Source of the DNA: Halorubrum vacuolatum
Lineage (GTDB): Archaea > Halobacteriota > Halobacteria > Halobacteriales > Haloferacaceae
Length of the DNA: 64,000 nucleotides
Assembly (NCBI RefSeq): GCF_900188065.1
Contig: NZ_FZNQ01000004.1
Coordinates: 62,001 to 126,000, forward strand
Reading direction: 5' to 3'
The notes under the pieces: model-generated
Databases searched by the model: none
Seen by the model: the letters and a program-made list of their open reading frames with translations, nothing else
What the model was told of the DNA's origin: nothing
Made by a program: the position numbers and the translations under genes
Part shown: positions 31,393 to 39,513 of the stretch, one piece after another
How positions within the stretch are numbered: the stretch's first letter is position 1
Layout of the letters: each line of letters begins with the position of its first letter

Positions 31393-32265
31393 ATGTCGAA
31401 CGGACAAGGAGAGTACAAGATCGCCGACGTACAGGCGCGGTTCGCGGTCGCCGTTCGCGACGGTCGGCCGGTGAACGACGTCTCGTGGACGCCCGGACGG
31501 GTGCTCCTTTCGAACCGCCGACTGGTGCTCGCAGGCAACGACGGGAAACGGACCATTCCGCTCTCGAAGCTGCAGGGACTCGGCGGGCGACACGACGCCA
31601 ACCAAGCGATCACGCGCGTCTCGAATTACGTGAGCTTCGATCTGGGCGAGCAGGTGCTCATCGTCGCCGCGAGCGACCACGAGGCGTTCGAACGCGACGT
31701 CTACCGCGCGTTGCTCAACCAGCGGACGGTGTTGGCGAAACACCCGGCGGTCGCCGGCGGCGTCGTCCAGGATACCGAATGGGAGCAGGCGCGGGTGAAG
31801 ATCGACGAGAACGGCCTGAACGCCGCGACCGAAAGCGGCGCGTTCGTCCACTTCGACCTCGATGACATCAGCGGACTTGAGGCGGCTAAACGGACCGTTC
31901 AGGGCGAGAAAAAACCCGTGATCGAGGTCTCCCACACCGACAGCGACGGCACGAGCATCGAGACACACATCGCCGGCGAGCCACAGCGCGTTCGGTTCGT
32001 GACGGCGTGGCTAAAGAAGGGCGAGGAGCGCTCCTCGACGAACGTGGACCTCACGAACCAGGACCGGGAGGTTCTCATGGCGCTGTACTCCGGTGTCTCA
32101 CCCTTCGAGATCCCCGGATTCCTCGGGCTCGACGTCGACGTCGTCGAGGAGACCTTCGAGAAGCTGATCGAGTTGGAAGTCGTCGAGGAGGTCCGGGTAC
32201 GTCGTGAAGTCTCGCTCAACTCGCGTGGCCGCAACATCGCCAGCGAGGCGATGAACGAGCAGTAG
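31393..32265 (+). CDS. cheF: CheF-family (DUF439) chemotaxis-archaellum adaptor
   Basis: 290 aa archaeal-specific adaptor that binds phosphorylated CheY and the archaellum ArlCDE complex. Its first domain is KIADVQARFAVAVRDGRPV, SWTPGRVLLSNRRLVLAGND and DGKRTIPLSKLQGLGGRHD; a second is GAFVHFDLDDISGLEAAK. A C-terminal winged-helix-like part is EVLMALYSGVSPFEIPGFLG. The ATG directly follows the HEAT gene's TAA, with GGAGGGG seven bases upstream. It pairs with a convergent paralogue at 32324-33193, as CheF1/CheF2 do in Halobacterium. Confidence 0.92.
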   Translation: MSNGQGEYKIADVQARFAVAVRDGRPVNDVSWTPGRVLLSNRRLVLAGNDGKRTIPLSKLQGLGGRHDANQAITRVSNYVSFDLGEQVLIVAASDHEAFERDVYRALLNQRTVLAKHPAVAGGVVQDTEWEQARVKIDENGLNAATESGAFVHFDLDDISGLEAAKRTVQGEKKPVIEVSHTDSDGTSIETHIAGEPQRVRFVTAWLKKGEERSSTNVDLTNQDREVLMALYSGVSPFEIPGFLGLDVDVVEETFEKLIELEVVEEVRVRREVSLNSRGRNIASEAMNEQ

Positions 32266-32323
32266 CACGGGCGTTTCGACGGATACAAACGACGACGGGG
32301 CCGACAGCAGGCCGGACCGCCGC

Positions 32324-33193
32324 TCAGGCGTTAACGGACTCCAGATACGTCGTCACGACCATCTGTCCCTTCCTGGTGAGCGTCAGCCCCGATTCGCCGT
32401 CGACGATGAGCGCGTCCTCGCGAAGCGAATCGAGGATCATCGACGTCTGGGTGACGTCCCCGGTGACCACGTCCGCGACGTCGACCTCGCCGCCGGCGGA
32501 GTAGATGGAGACGAGGATCTCCAGCTGTTCTTCGGTCGGATCGAGGGATTCGACCTCGGTTTGAACCTCCTCGTACTCCAGTCTGAGGTATCGACCGAGC
32601 AGGTTGAGCGTCCGTTCGTCGGGAACGGTCACGATGGACGTGACGGTCCGTGTGTTCGGGACGTGTCTGAAGACGAGGGCGGGACGGTTCTTCCCGCCGA
32701 GCGTCCGATCGGTCCGTTCGAAGTCGATGACCGTCGAGAGGTCGACGGAGAACGGCTCCGGGCAGTCTATGAACCCGAGCGCCCCCTGTGAGAGCTTGAC
32801 GGCGGCGGTGTGATCGGTGGCACCGGTGACACGGCCACCGACCTTCGCCGGGTGACGCACGGTCACGGTGACGCCCCGAAGCAGCGCCTTGAACAGGATC
32901 CGGATGAACCGCTCCATGTCGTCCTCCTCACCTTCGACCATCGCGGTCCGTCGGGACGAACCGACCTGATACGCGATGGTGACCGTATCGCTGAAGAAAC
33001 TCCGGAGGTCGTTCGGAACCATCCCGACGGCGACGTCGAAGACCGCGGACAGCGGGATCGTCGTCTTCGCGTCCGCCGTCGCGAGAACGAGCCGACGCTG
33101 GCTCAAGAGGATACGGCCGGTGACCGGCTCGTCGGCCCCGATATCGGGGGTGTGTAGCCGACCGACGAAATCCGCGACGACAGACTCCTCCAT
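32324..33193 (-). CDS. Second CheF-family (DUF439) protein
   Basis: 289 aa paralogue of the preceding cheF: TPDIGADEPVTGRILLSQRR, VLATADAKTTIPLSAVFDVA, DTVTIAYQVGSSRRTAMVEG, FSVDLSTVIDFERTDRTLGG and a C-terminal winged-helix-like TEEQLEILVSIYSAGGEVDV. The shared RILLSxRRLVLA...TIPLS core identifies the family at once. It is convergent with cheF, 58 nt apart. In Halobacterium the deletion of CheF2 alone has a weak phenotype, so this copy may be accessory; that point is from recalled literature. It is divergent from a 2Fe-2S ferredoxin. Confidence 0.9.
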   Translation of the reverse strand: MEESVVADFVGRLHTPDIGADEPVTGRILLSQRRLVLATADAKTTIPLSAVFDVAVGMVPNDLRSFFSDTVTIAYQVGSSRRTAMVEGEEDDMERFIRILFKALLRGVTVTVRHPAKVGGRVTGATDHTAAVKLSQGALGFIDCPEPFSVDLSTVIDFERTDRTLGGKNRPALVFRHVPNTRTVTSIVTVPDERTLNLLGRYLRLEYEEVQTEVESLDPTEEQLEILVSIYSAGGEVDVADVVTGDVTQTSMILDSLREDALIVDGESGLTLTRKGQMVVTTYLESVNA

Positions 33194-33252
33194 CGGTACT
33201 CCCTGCGTTGGCGCTGCCCTTTAGGGTTGCCCACACGGTATCAAAACTGAAA

Positions 33253-33286
33253 ACCGGTCCCGAGGGATGGTCCCTCGATGACCGGT
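33253..33286. promoter_or_regulatory. Compound hairpin between cheF paralogue and ferredoxin
   Basis: Outer arms ACCGGT (33253-33258) and ACCGGT (33281-33286) enclose an inner perfect stem CGAGGGA/TCCCTCG (33261-33267, 33271-33277) with a TGG loop. It is located about 60 nt before the ferredoxin start and 60 nt before the divergent gene start, upstream of both. It could be an operator or a remnant terminator; no factor can be named. Confidence 0.45.
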
Positions 33287-33346
33287 CCGGCGCCGTTCCG
33301 GAGGGAACAGCAAAGCCTAATGAGGTGGGCTTCAAACCGTCAGGTG

Positions 33347-33736
33347 ATGCCCACCGTAGAATACCTCAATTACGAAGTGCTCGACGACCACGGCTGGTCG
33401 CTCGACGACGACGACCTCTTCGCGGAGGCCGCAGACGCCGGTCTCGGCGACGAGGACTATGGGTCGCTCGAGGTGAATCAGGGCGAATACATCCTTGAAG
33501 CCGCCGAGGCGCAAGGGTTCGATTGGCCGTTCTCGTGCCGCGCCGGCGCCTGTGCGAACTGTGCCGCCATCGTCAAGGAGGGCGACATCGAGATGGACAT
33601 GCAGCAGATCCTCTCCGATGAGGAAGTCGAAGAGAAGGACGTCCGCCTGACCTGCATCGGCAGCCCCGCTGCCGACGAGGTCAAGATCGTCTACAACGCA
33701 AAGCACCTCGATTACCTCCAGAACCGCGTCATCTGA
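33347..33736 (+). CDS. Plant-type [2Fe-2S] ferredoxin (halobacterial major ferredoxin)
   Basis: 129 aa. The cluster cysteines are in [15 protein letters not shown] (C-x4-C-x2-C) and [13 protein letters not shown]. The acidic N-terminal insertion ([20 protein letters not shown]) is the halophilic hallmark described for Haloarcula and Halobacterium ferredoxins. The protein starts [17 protein letters not shown]; the open frame is longer, but this ATG matches the known mature N-terminus. It is the likely electron acceptor of 2-oxoacid:ferredoxin oxidoreductases. It is followed by a clear terminator. Confidence 0.97.
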   Translation: MPTVEYLNYEVLDDHGWSLDDDDLFAEAADAGLGDEDYGSLEVNQGEYILEAAEAQGFDWPFSCRAGACANCAAIVKEGDIEMDMQQILSDEEVEEKDVRLTCIGSPAADEVKIVYNAKHLDYLQNRVI

Positions 33737-33738
33737 GA

Positions 33739-33770
33739 CGACGGACGCCGTCGCGACCCGATTTTTATTT
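33739..33770 (+). terminator. Terminator after the 2Fe-2S ferredoxin
   Basis: Stem CGACGG-ACG-CCGTCG (33739-33753) followed seven bases later by ATTTTTATTT (33761-33770), starting just after the TGA. A T-run of this length is the best termination signal in the region. Confidence 0.7.
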
Positions 33771-33840
33771 GATCAACCGACCACGAGCGTAAGCGATCGA
33801 ACCGCGGTCACGAACCATCGAACGACGGCCACCACGTCGT

Positions 33841-34446
33841 TTATCGATCTGCTCGGCGACGAGCGAAGACGAACTCGGAGCTGCTCCCCAGCGGGTCGTC
33901 CGCGGTAGCGGTCTCCACCTCGCTAAATCCCGCCTCACGAAGCTTGGCGAGCGTCCGCTCCCGACCGGGCGAGGAGAAGAACATCCGGCCGCCCATCCAT
34001 CCGCGTCTGACCGTCTCGAATCGGCCACTCGGCAGCGTCATCAACAGCCGCCCGCCGGGCCGGAGCACCCGCGCGAACTCCGTGTATACCCGCGGATGGT
34101 CCGCTCGTGGAACGTGAAAGACCGCGTAGTAGGCCGTGATCGCATCGAAGGTCGCGTCGCGAAACGGCAACTCGGAAAGCTCACCCTGCGCGAGCCGAGC
34201 GGCCGGGGCCGTCCCGCTCGCGAGCGCGAGTCCACGCCGGGAGATGTCGAGCCCGACGCTTCCGTCCGGAAGGTTCGCGAGGGTTCGCGCGCCGTCCCCA
34301 CAGCCCACGTCGAGCACCTCCGGATCCGAGGGCAGGAGCTCTAGCAGGTCGTCGATCAACGCCGCATCCGAGCCGGTCGGGTCGCGGCGTTCAGCATACC
34401 GCTCCGCGACCGACTCCCACGCCCGGCGAACCTCGTTTCGGTCCAT
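33841..34446 (-). CDS. Class I SAM-dependent methyltransferase
   Basis: 201 aa. Motif I is EVLDVGCGDGARTLANL, motif II VGLDISRRGLALASG, the post-motif LPFRDATFDAITAYYAVFHV, and VLRPGGRLLMTLPSGR closes the Rossmann core, as in UbiE/Methyltransf_11 enzymes. The substrate is unknown; it may act on a small molecule. The ATG at 34444-34446 opens MDRNEVRRAWESVAERYAERRDPTGSD-type text (here cut short), normal for the family. It is convergent with the ferredoxin and divergent from a small membrane protein. Confidence 0.85.
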   Translation of the reverse strand: MDRNEVRRAWESVAERYAERRDPTGSDAALIDDLLELLPSDPEVLDVGCGDGARTLANLPDGSVGLDISRRGLALASGTAPAARLAQGELSELPFRDATFDAITAYYAVFHVPRADHPRVYTEFARVLRPGGRLLMTLPSGRFETVRRGWMGGRMFFSSPGRERTLAKLREAGFSEVETATADDPLGSSSEFVFARRRADR

Positions 34447-34588
34447 GTCATATCGAAGGGCGCGGGGGATATGATTCCACGGCGGTGGCCCGCCGCTCGC
34501 GCCGTCGGGAACGGAACGAGCGCGAGAGACGGACGGGGCGTGGCCGGCGCTTCGTGTACGTTTTTACTCCCGCGCCCGTAGCGTGACC

Positions 34589-34783
34589 GTGAAACAAACC
34601 GGCCTTTTCCACCTCGCTGCGACCGCGGCCGTCGGCGTCGGGATCCTCGTGAGCGACCAACTCCTCACGGCGGGGTTGCTGATCCTCGGACTGCTCCTGT
34701 TCGTCGCCGGGATCGTGATCGCCCGTCGGGACGATGGCGACGATGTCGATACCCCCGACGGGACCGAACTCGTCGACGACTGA
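34589..34783 (+). CDS. Small two-helix membrane protein
   Basis: 64 aa if started at GTG 34589 (a GTG two codons earlier, at 34583, is also possible). Two hydrophobic segments, LFHLAATAAVGVGILVSDQL and LLILGLLLFVAGIVIARRDD, are followed by an acidic tail DDVDTPDGTELVDD. A TTTTTAC box at 34560-34566 is about 26 nt upstream of the second GTG, supporting a leaderless start. The family is not recognised. Confidence 0.62.
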   Translation: MKQTGLFHLAATAAVGVGILVSDQLLTAGLLILGLLLFVAGIVIARRDDGDDVDTPDGTELVDD

Positions 34784-34875
34784 GCCCGAGAGGGGAGACG
34801 CGAGCGCGACGGACGACAGACCCGTCACGGGCGACGTGAACGCTGACTTTTAAATAGGGGCGGATGGGGCGCCGG

Positions 34876-35532
34876 TTACCACGCAGACCAGGCTGTCAAC
34901 GTCTCGTCGCGGGCGTACACCCGCTTGAGATCTTTTGCATACGCCATATCGCCGCGGTGGTCGAGCTTTTCGTGACGGTACGCCGGGGCGTCATCGCGGA
35001 TCTGTAGTCCCTCGATCGTGAACTCCTCATCGCCGAACTCGACGGTCTCGCCGACTTTGAACTCGTAATCGCCGGGGACGTTCACGCGAAGCGATCGGGT
35101 CCCATCGGGGTCGTTCGCCCCCTCTTTCGGGTGGAGCGTCACGTCGACGCCGACGTTGTCGACCGCGCGGGTCCACAGGGTCTCGATATCGGTGACGTCT
35201 GCCTCCTCAACGCGGGTTTCCGGACCGACCTCGATTCCCGTGATCCGCACCTGCATCAACGCCTCGGGCGTGTCGACGACGAACTCGTCGGTCTCGGCGA
35301 CGTAGGTGTCCGCCGGGACGGCCATCTCCGTGGTGAACGACTCGCCATCCTGTGAGACGACGATCCGCAACGGCGTCGTCTCCTCCTCGGGGATCGCTAC
35401 TTTATGCGTGTGGCTACACTCCTCACAGCGGACCGTCGAGTGACCGCCCGGTTTCAACACCTCGTGAACGGTCGGCTCGCCCGGCGAACAGGACGGGCAG
35501 GCGAGACCGACCCGGTCTCCAGCGTCTGTCAT
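34876..35532 (-). CDS. HVO_0476-family zinc-finger protein
   Basis: 218 aa. A zinc ribbon with GLACPSCSPGEPTVHEVLK and TVRCEECSHTHKVAIP (CxxC...CxxC, residues about 11-40) is followed by a long beta-rich domain (IVVSQDGESFTTEMAVPADT, VDVTLHPKEGANDPDGTRSL, DYEFKVGETVEFGDEEFTIE). This architecture matches the haloarchaeal family named after HVO_0476 (from memory). The ATG at 35530-35532 is used, since the longer frame reads across the promoter of the divergent prs gene. A nucleic-acid-binding role is plausible but not shown. Confidence 0.85.
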   Translation of the reverse strand: MTDAGDRVGLACPSCSPGEPTVHEVLKPGGHSTVRCEECSHTHKVAIPEEETTPLRIVVSQDGESFTTEMAVPADTYVAETDEFVVDTPEALMQVRITGIEVGPETRVEEADVTDIETLWTRAVDNVGVDVTLHPKEGANDPDGTRSLRVNVPGDYEFKVGETVEFGDEEFTIEGLQIRDDAPAYRHEKLDHRGDMAYAKDLKRVYARDETLTAWSAW

Positions 35533-35686
35533 GCCGCGTCGTTCCCGTCGCGCACCTAAATATTCGCCCCTGTGGCGGGCCGCATGTGGAGAGGTGGCGT
35601 ACCACGCGTGGACCGGGGACAGGGACGGGGGCGACGCTCGCGCCGCGAGGGAAACTGGTTTATTGGAGTCGGCGGAACGGACGGCC

Positions 35687-36538
35687 ATGATCGTATCCGG
35701 GTCGAGTTCCCAGCTGCTCGCGGCCGCGCTCGCGGACGAAACCGGCCACGAGCTGGCGACGGCGACGTACGACCGGTTCCCGGACGGCGAACAGCTCGCC
35801 GCCGTGCCGGCCTTCGAGGGCGAGGAGGCGGTGGTCGTCTCGTCGACCGCCTCCGATGCGGCGTGGGTCGAACTGCTGCAGCTCCAGGACGCCGTTCGTG
35901 AGGCCGGTGCGAACGAGATCACCACCGTCGTGCCGTACATGGGCTACGCCAGACAGGATCGGGCGTTCCGTGACGGCCAGCCGATCTCGGCGCGGGCGAT
36001 GGCGCGAGCGATCTCGACCGGCACGGACCGTGTCGTACTCGTGAACCCGCACGAACCGGCGGTCGCCGAGTTCTACGACGTTCCCGTCACGGTCGCCGAT
36101 GCGGCCGCGACGCTGGCCGATCCGCTCACGGACCTCACCGATCCCGTGTTTTTAGCACCCGACGCCGGCGCGGAGGGGATCGCGGAGACGGTCAGGGACG
36201 CCCACGGCGCGGGCGAGACGGACTACTTCGAGAAACGACGGGATCGGGAGACCGGCGAGATCGAGATCACCCCCTCTGACGCGCCCGTTTCGGGCCGCGA
36301 CGTCGTCGTCGTTGACGACATCGTGGCGACGGGATCGACGATGAGCGAGGCCGTGAGCGTGCTCCGCGAGCGCGGTGCGGAACGGCTGGTCGCGGCGTGC
36401 GTTCACCCCGTACTCGTCGCGAACGCGACGACGAAGCTACGGGCGGCTGGTGTCGACCGACTGATCGGTACCGACACCGTCGAACGCGGCTGCAGCGTCG
36501 TCAGCGCCGCTCCGGCGATCGGAGACGCGCTGAAGTAA
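35687..36538 (+). CDS. prs: Ribose-phosphate pyrophosphokinase
   Basis: Makes PRPP from ribose 5-phosphate and ATP for nucleotide, histidine and tryptophan synthesis. 283 aa. YDRFPDGEQLAAVPAFEGEE, VVPYMGYARQDRAFRDGQPI (ATP/loop region), LVNPHEP, and the PRPP-binding loop DVVVVDDIVATGSTMSEAV are all clear. GSSSQLLAAALADE opens the protein. The ATG 35687 is chosen because a GGTTTATTGG box at 35657-35666 lies about 26 nt upstream; the frame is open to 35531. Shorter than bacterial PRPP synthases, as usual for archaea (class III-like). Convergent with an ABC permease. Confidence 0.95.
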   Translation: MIVSGSSSQLLAAALADETGHELATATYDRFPDGEQLAAVPAFEGEEAVVVSSTASDAAWVELLQLQDAVREAGANEITTVVPYMGYARQDRAFRDGQPISARAMARAISTGTDRVVLVNPHEPAVAEFYDVPVTVADAAATLADPLTDLTDPVFLAPDAGAEGIAETVRDAHGAGETDYFEKRRDRETGEIEITPSDAPVSGRDVVVVDDIVATGSTMSEAVSVLRERGAERLVAACVHPVLVANATTKLRAAGVDRLIGTDTVERGCSVVSAAPAIGDALK

Positions 36539-36561
36539 CGCGTCACGGAGCGAACGGCCGC

Positions 36562-38178
36562 TTAGGTCATCTCGAAGCCTTCCCGTCGCAACAGCACGAC
36601 CATCGTCACACCCGAGATCAGGATCAAAAGCAACGCGGGTATCGCCGCATAGCGATACGCGAGCGCGTCGTGTGCCTGCCAGACTTTGATGACGAGCGTG
36701 TCCATACCGATCGGCTGGAGCATGAGCGTCATCGGCAGCTCCTTCATCGTGGTCAAAAAGACCAGCACGGCACCGGCGACCATCCCGGGAGCGATCAGCG
36801 GAAGGGTGACGCGCCGGAACGTCTCGATGCGTCCGGCGTCAAGTGAACGAGCGGCCTCCAGCGTCTCATCGTCGATCTGTAGCACCGAGGATCGGACGGT
36901 TCCGACGGCCTGTGGGAGGAAGCGGACGACGTAGCCGAACACGAGCAGCCAGACGCCCTGCCGGTAGAGCGAGGGGAGCGTGCGGGTGCCGAGAAAGACC
37001 AGCGCGAGCCCGATCACGACGCCGGGAACCGCGAACCCGAGGTACGTCGCCCGTTCGAGCACGCGGGAAACGAACGAATTCGTGCGCCCGGAGTAGTAGG
37101 CGACGGGTACCGCAAAGATGCACGCGGCGAGCGCGGCGAGCCCGGCGAGATACACCGAATTGAACGCCACCACCGACTGGAACTCCAGTGCGGGGATCCG
37201 GTCGCCCTCGCTTCGGAGCAACCAGCCGACGAAGATCGACACGGGAACGACCAGGGTGAGGACCCCGATGGAGGCGATGGAACCCATAGCCGGCCACTTC
37301 CAGTAGCCGAGCCGGAGCGTGCTCCCCCGCTTGCGCCCGCCGCTCGCGTCCGTATCCTGGCCGATACCCGCCTCGATCACGAGGATGACCGCGACGATGG
37401 CGATGAGTTGGAGCGCAAGCAACGCGGCGTACTCGACGGCGAAGTTGTTGAACTCGGCGTAGATCCGATTGGTGAACACGTTCGCCTGCATGAACGCGGG
37501 CGTGCCGAAATCGGAGATCGCATACAGCGCGGTCAACAGCGCGCCGGCGGCGATGCCGGGACGGATGAGCGGAAACGTCACCCGTCGGAACGCCGCGACG
37601 GGACCATGGTTCAAGGTTCGGGCCGCATCGATGAGCGAGTCGTCCATCGACACGAGCGCGGCACGGGTCGTCAGGAAAACGTACGGATACGTGTAGAGGG
37701 TGATGATGAAGATCGAGCCGGAAAGCCCCTGAATGCGGGGGATCGTCATCCCGAGCACGGAGTCGACCTGCCCGCCGGAGCCGAACATCGAGACGAACGC
37801 GATCGCCCCGATATAGCTCGGAATGACGAGCGGCAAGGCGGCGACGATCGTCCAGAATCGGGGGTACGGGAGGTCGGTCTGTGTCGTCAGGATGGCGAGC
37901 GGGACGCCGATCAGGATCGATGCCGCCGTCACCGCCGTCATGAGGACGAGGCTGTTGAGCGTGACCCCGGCCGTCGCCGAGGAGAAGATCAACTCCGTCG
38001 CGCGGGCGACCTCCACGGTGGCCGCCTGCCAGAGCAGCCAGGCCATCGGCGAAACGATGAGGATCGCGAAGACGGCGCTGATGGCGGCGACGGCGACCAT
38101 CCACGGATCGATCCCGCGGAGACGGCTCTGGACCGCATCCGGCGACCATCGATCCGTGCGTGGTGTGCGTCGGCCCAT
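36562..38178 (-). CDS. Fused-dimer ABC transporter permease, iron(III)/FbpB type
   Basis: 538 aa, about twelve transmembrane helices in two homologous halves. Each has an EAA-type loop that contacts an ATPase: AARTLNHGPVAAFRRVTFPL and AARSLDAGRIETFRRVTLPL, both ending in PGxxAG. The duplicated FbpB/AfuB arrangement is typical of iron and some thiamine importers. It is the second gene of a two-gene unit with the binding lipoprotein (116-nt gap). No ATP-binding subunit is present in the window, so a shared or distant ATPase must be used. Confidence 0.88.
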   Translation of the reverse strand: MGRRTPRTDRWSPDAVQSRLRGIDPWMVAVAAISAVFAILIVSPMAWLLWQAATVEVARATELIFSSATAGVTLNSLVLMTAVTAASILIGVPLAILTTQTDLPYPRFWTIVAALPLVIPSYIGAIAFVSMFGSGGQVDSVLGMTIPRIQGLSGSIFIITLYTYPYVFLTTRAALVSMDDSLIDAARTLNHGPVAAFRRVTFPLIRPGIAAGALLTALYAISDFGTPAFMQANVFTNRIYAEFNNFAVEYAALLALQLIAIVAVILVIEAGIGQDTDASGGRKRGSTLRLGYWKWPAMGSIASIGVLTLVVPVSIFVGWLLRSEGDRIPALEFQSVVAFNSVYLAGLAALAACIFAVPVAYYSGRTNSFVSRVLERATYLGFAVPGVVIGLALVFLGTRTLPSLYRQGVWLLVFGYVVRFLPQAVGTVRSSVLQIDDETLEAARSLDAGRIETFRRVTLPLIAPGMVAGAVLVFLTTMKELPMTLMLQPIGMDTLVIKVWQAHDALAYRYAAIPALLLILISGVTMVVLLRREGFEMT

Positions 38179-38294
38179 GACTGACGGTCGGTGCGTATCG
38201 GCCGGCTACGCCCGCGGCGCGTTTGACTCTTCTGAGTCGTCGATCCGGCGTGCTGGCTGCGCTCGTCTCTCGATTCACCGTCTCGGAACTCGGT

Positions 38295-39464
38295 TCAGAC
38301 CTCCATCCCTTCCTCTTCGAGGAGCCGGCTCGCGCTCTGTAAGTCCATATCGAATCCCGAAAGGTCGAACTCGGGGGAGTCGAGGTCTGCGGGATTGGGA
38401 AGGTCGCCGACGTAGTCGACGCCCTCGATAACGGGAAACTCCCCGTTATCCTCCATCATCGCTTCCTGTCCCTCAATGGCGAGGAGGTGACGCACGAACT
38501 CGGCCACGAGTTCGGGGTCGTCGACGGTGGGGGTGGCCGCGACGCCCGCGACGCTGAAGAGCGCCCCCGCGTCGCCTTGGGTGAAAGTCACGCGGATCGG
38601 GGCGGTGGGATCCTCATTGACGAGCCGCGCGCCGTAATAGCTGTTGCCGAGCGCGAAGATCGGGTCGTCGTCGCCGCCGCGGTTGATCGCCTCCGCCTGA
38701 TCGCTCCCGCCGGAGAACAACTGCGGATCCTGATCCATGAAATCACGCACCCACCCGCGGGTGGTCTCCTCACCTTCGAGCTCGACCATCGCCTGGATAA
38801 ACCCGCGGAACGTGCCGGAGTTCGGACGCGTCGAGATGATCCCCTCGAAACGGGAATCCTCGGCGTACGCGAAGATGTCGCTCGGCAGGTCGTCCGCGTC
38901 ATCGAAGTCCGTCTCATCGAGCCGGTCCTCGTTATACAGGATCGAGCGAACCCGTCCGCTGACCCCGGTCCAGAGCCCGTCCGGATGGCGGTAGCTCGCG
39001 GGGACCGCGTCGACGACATCCGCGGGAAGCGCCTGCACGAGGTCCTCGGCCCTGACCGCCTCAAGCGCGCCGGGGTCCTGCGAGTAAAACACGTCGGCGG
39101 GAGTGGCCTCGCCCTCCTGCATAAGCGAGTTGACCTGTGTGTTGTTGTCGTCGTAGTCGCGGCCGATCGTCAGGTCGTCGTACCGTTCCTCCAAGGCGTC
39201 AAAGACGAGGTCGATCTGGTCCGCGGTCCGCCCGGAGTAGATGGTGAGTTCCCCTTCGAGGTCGCCGAGGTCGTCCCACGTGACGCCCGAGGAAGTGACC
39301 GGTTCACCGAGCGGTTCGGCGTCCGCGACGGCACCCGCCGGATTGCCGCCATTCCCACCGAGACAACCGGCGAGCCCGGTGAGCCCCGCAACGGATGCAC
39401 CGGCCGCGGCGAGAAACGGCCGGCGGCCGATCGTGTGGTCGCGCCCACGCTGGTTGTCCTCCAT
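38295..39464 (-). CDS. Iron-type extracellular solute-binding lipoprotein
   Basis: 389 aa. The Tat signal GRRPFLAAAGASVAGLTGLAGC carries twin arginines R14-R15 and a lipobox cysteine at residue 34 (the motif is LAGC), so it is exported folded and lipid-anchored. The mature part is of the FbpA/AfuA type (TIYSGRTADQIDLVFDALEE, DVFYSQDPGALEAVRAEDLV, GRVRSILYNEDRLDETDFDD). A 16-bp palindrome matching a DtxR/Idr-type box overlaps its promoter, consistent with iron-repressed expression. It precedes the permease on the same strand. Substrate is inferred as ferric iron. Confidence 0.88.
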   Translation of the reverse strand: MEDNQRGRDHTIGRRPFLAAAGASVAGLTGLAGCLGGNGGNPAGAVADAEPLGEPVTSSGVTWDDLGDLEGELTIYSGRTADQIDLVFDALEERYDDLTIGRDYDDNNTQVNSLMQEGEATPADVFYSQDPGALEAVRAEDLVQALPADVVDAVPASYRHPDGLWTGVSGRVRSILYNEDRLDETDFDDADDLPSDIFAYAEDSRFEGIISTRPNSGTFRGFIQAMVELEGEETTRGWVRDFMDQDPQLFSGGSDQAEAINRGGDDDPIFALGNSYYGARLVNEDPTAPIRVTFTQGDAGALFSVAGVAATPTVDDPELVAEFVRHLLAIEGQEAMMEDNGEFPVIEGVDYVGDLPNPADLDSPEFDLSGFDMDLQSASRLLEEEGMEV

Positions 39465-39471
39465 GCGTGGA

Positions 39472-39487
39472 TTTAGGTTAACCTAAA
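39472..39487. promoter_or_regulatory. DtxR/Idr-type iron-regulator box
   Basis: Perfect 16-bp palindrome TTTAGGTTAACCTAAA, 8-23 nt upstream of the binding-protein ATG and immediately before its TATA-like region (CATTTACTTTT on the minus strand, about 39486-39496). Haloarchaeal DtxR-family metal regulators are reported to bind TTAGGY...RCCTAA palindromes, so iron-dependent repression is expected. Confidence 0.75.
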
Positions 39488-39513
39488 AGTAAATGCCTGT
39501 CGGTCGCCGCCGA

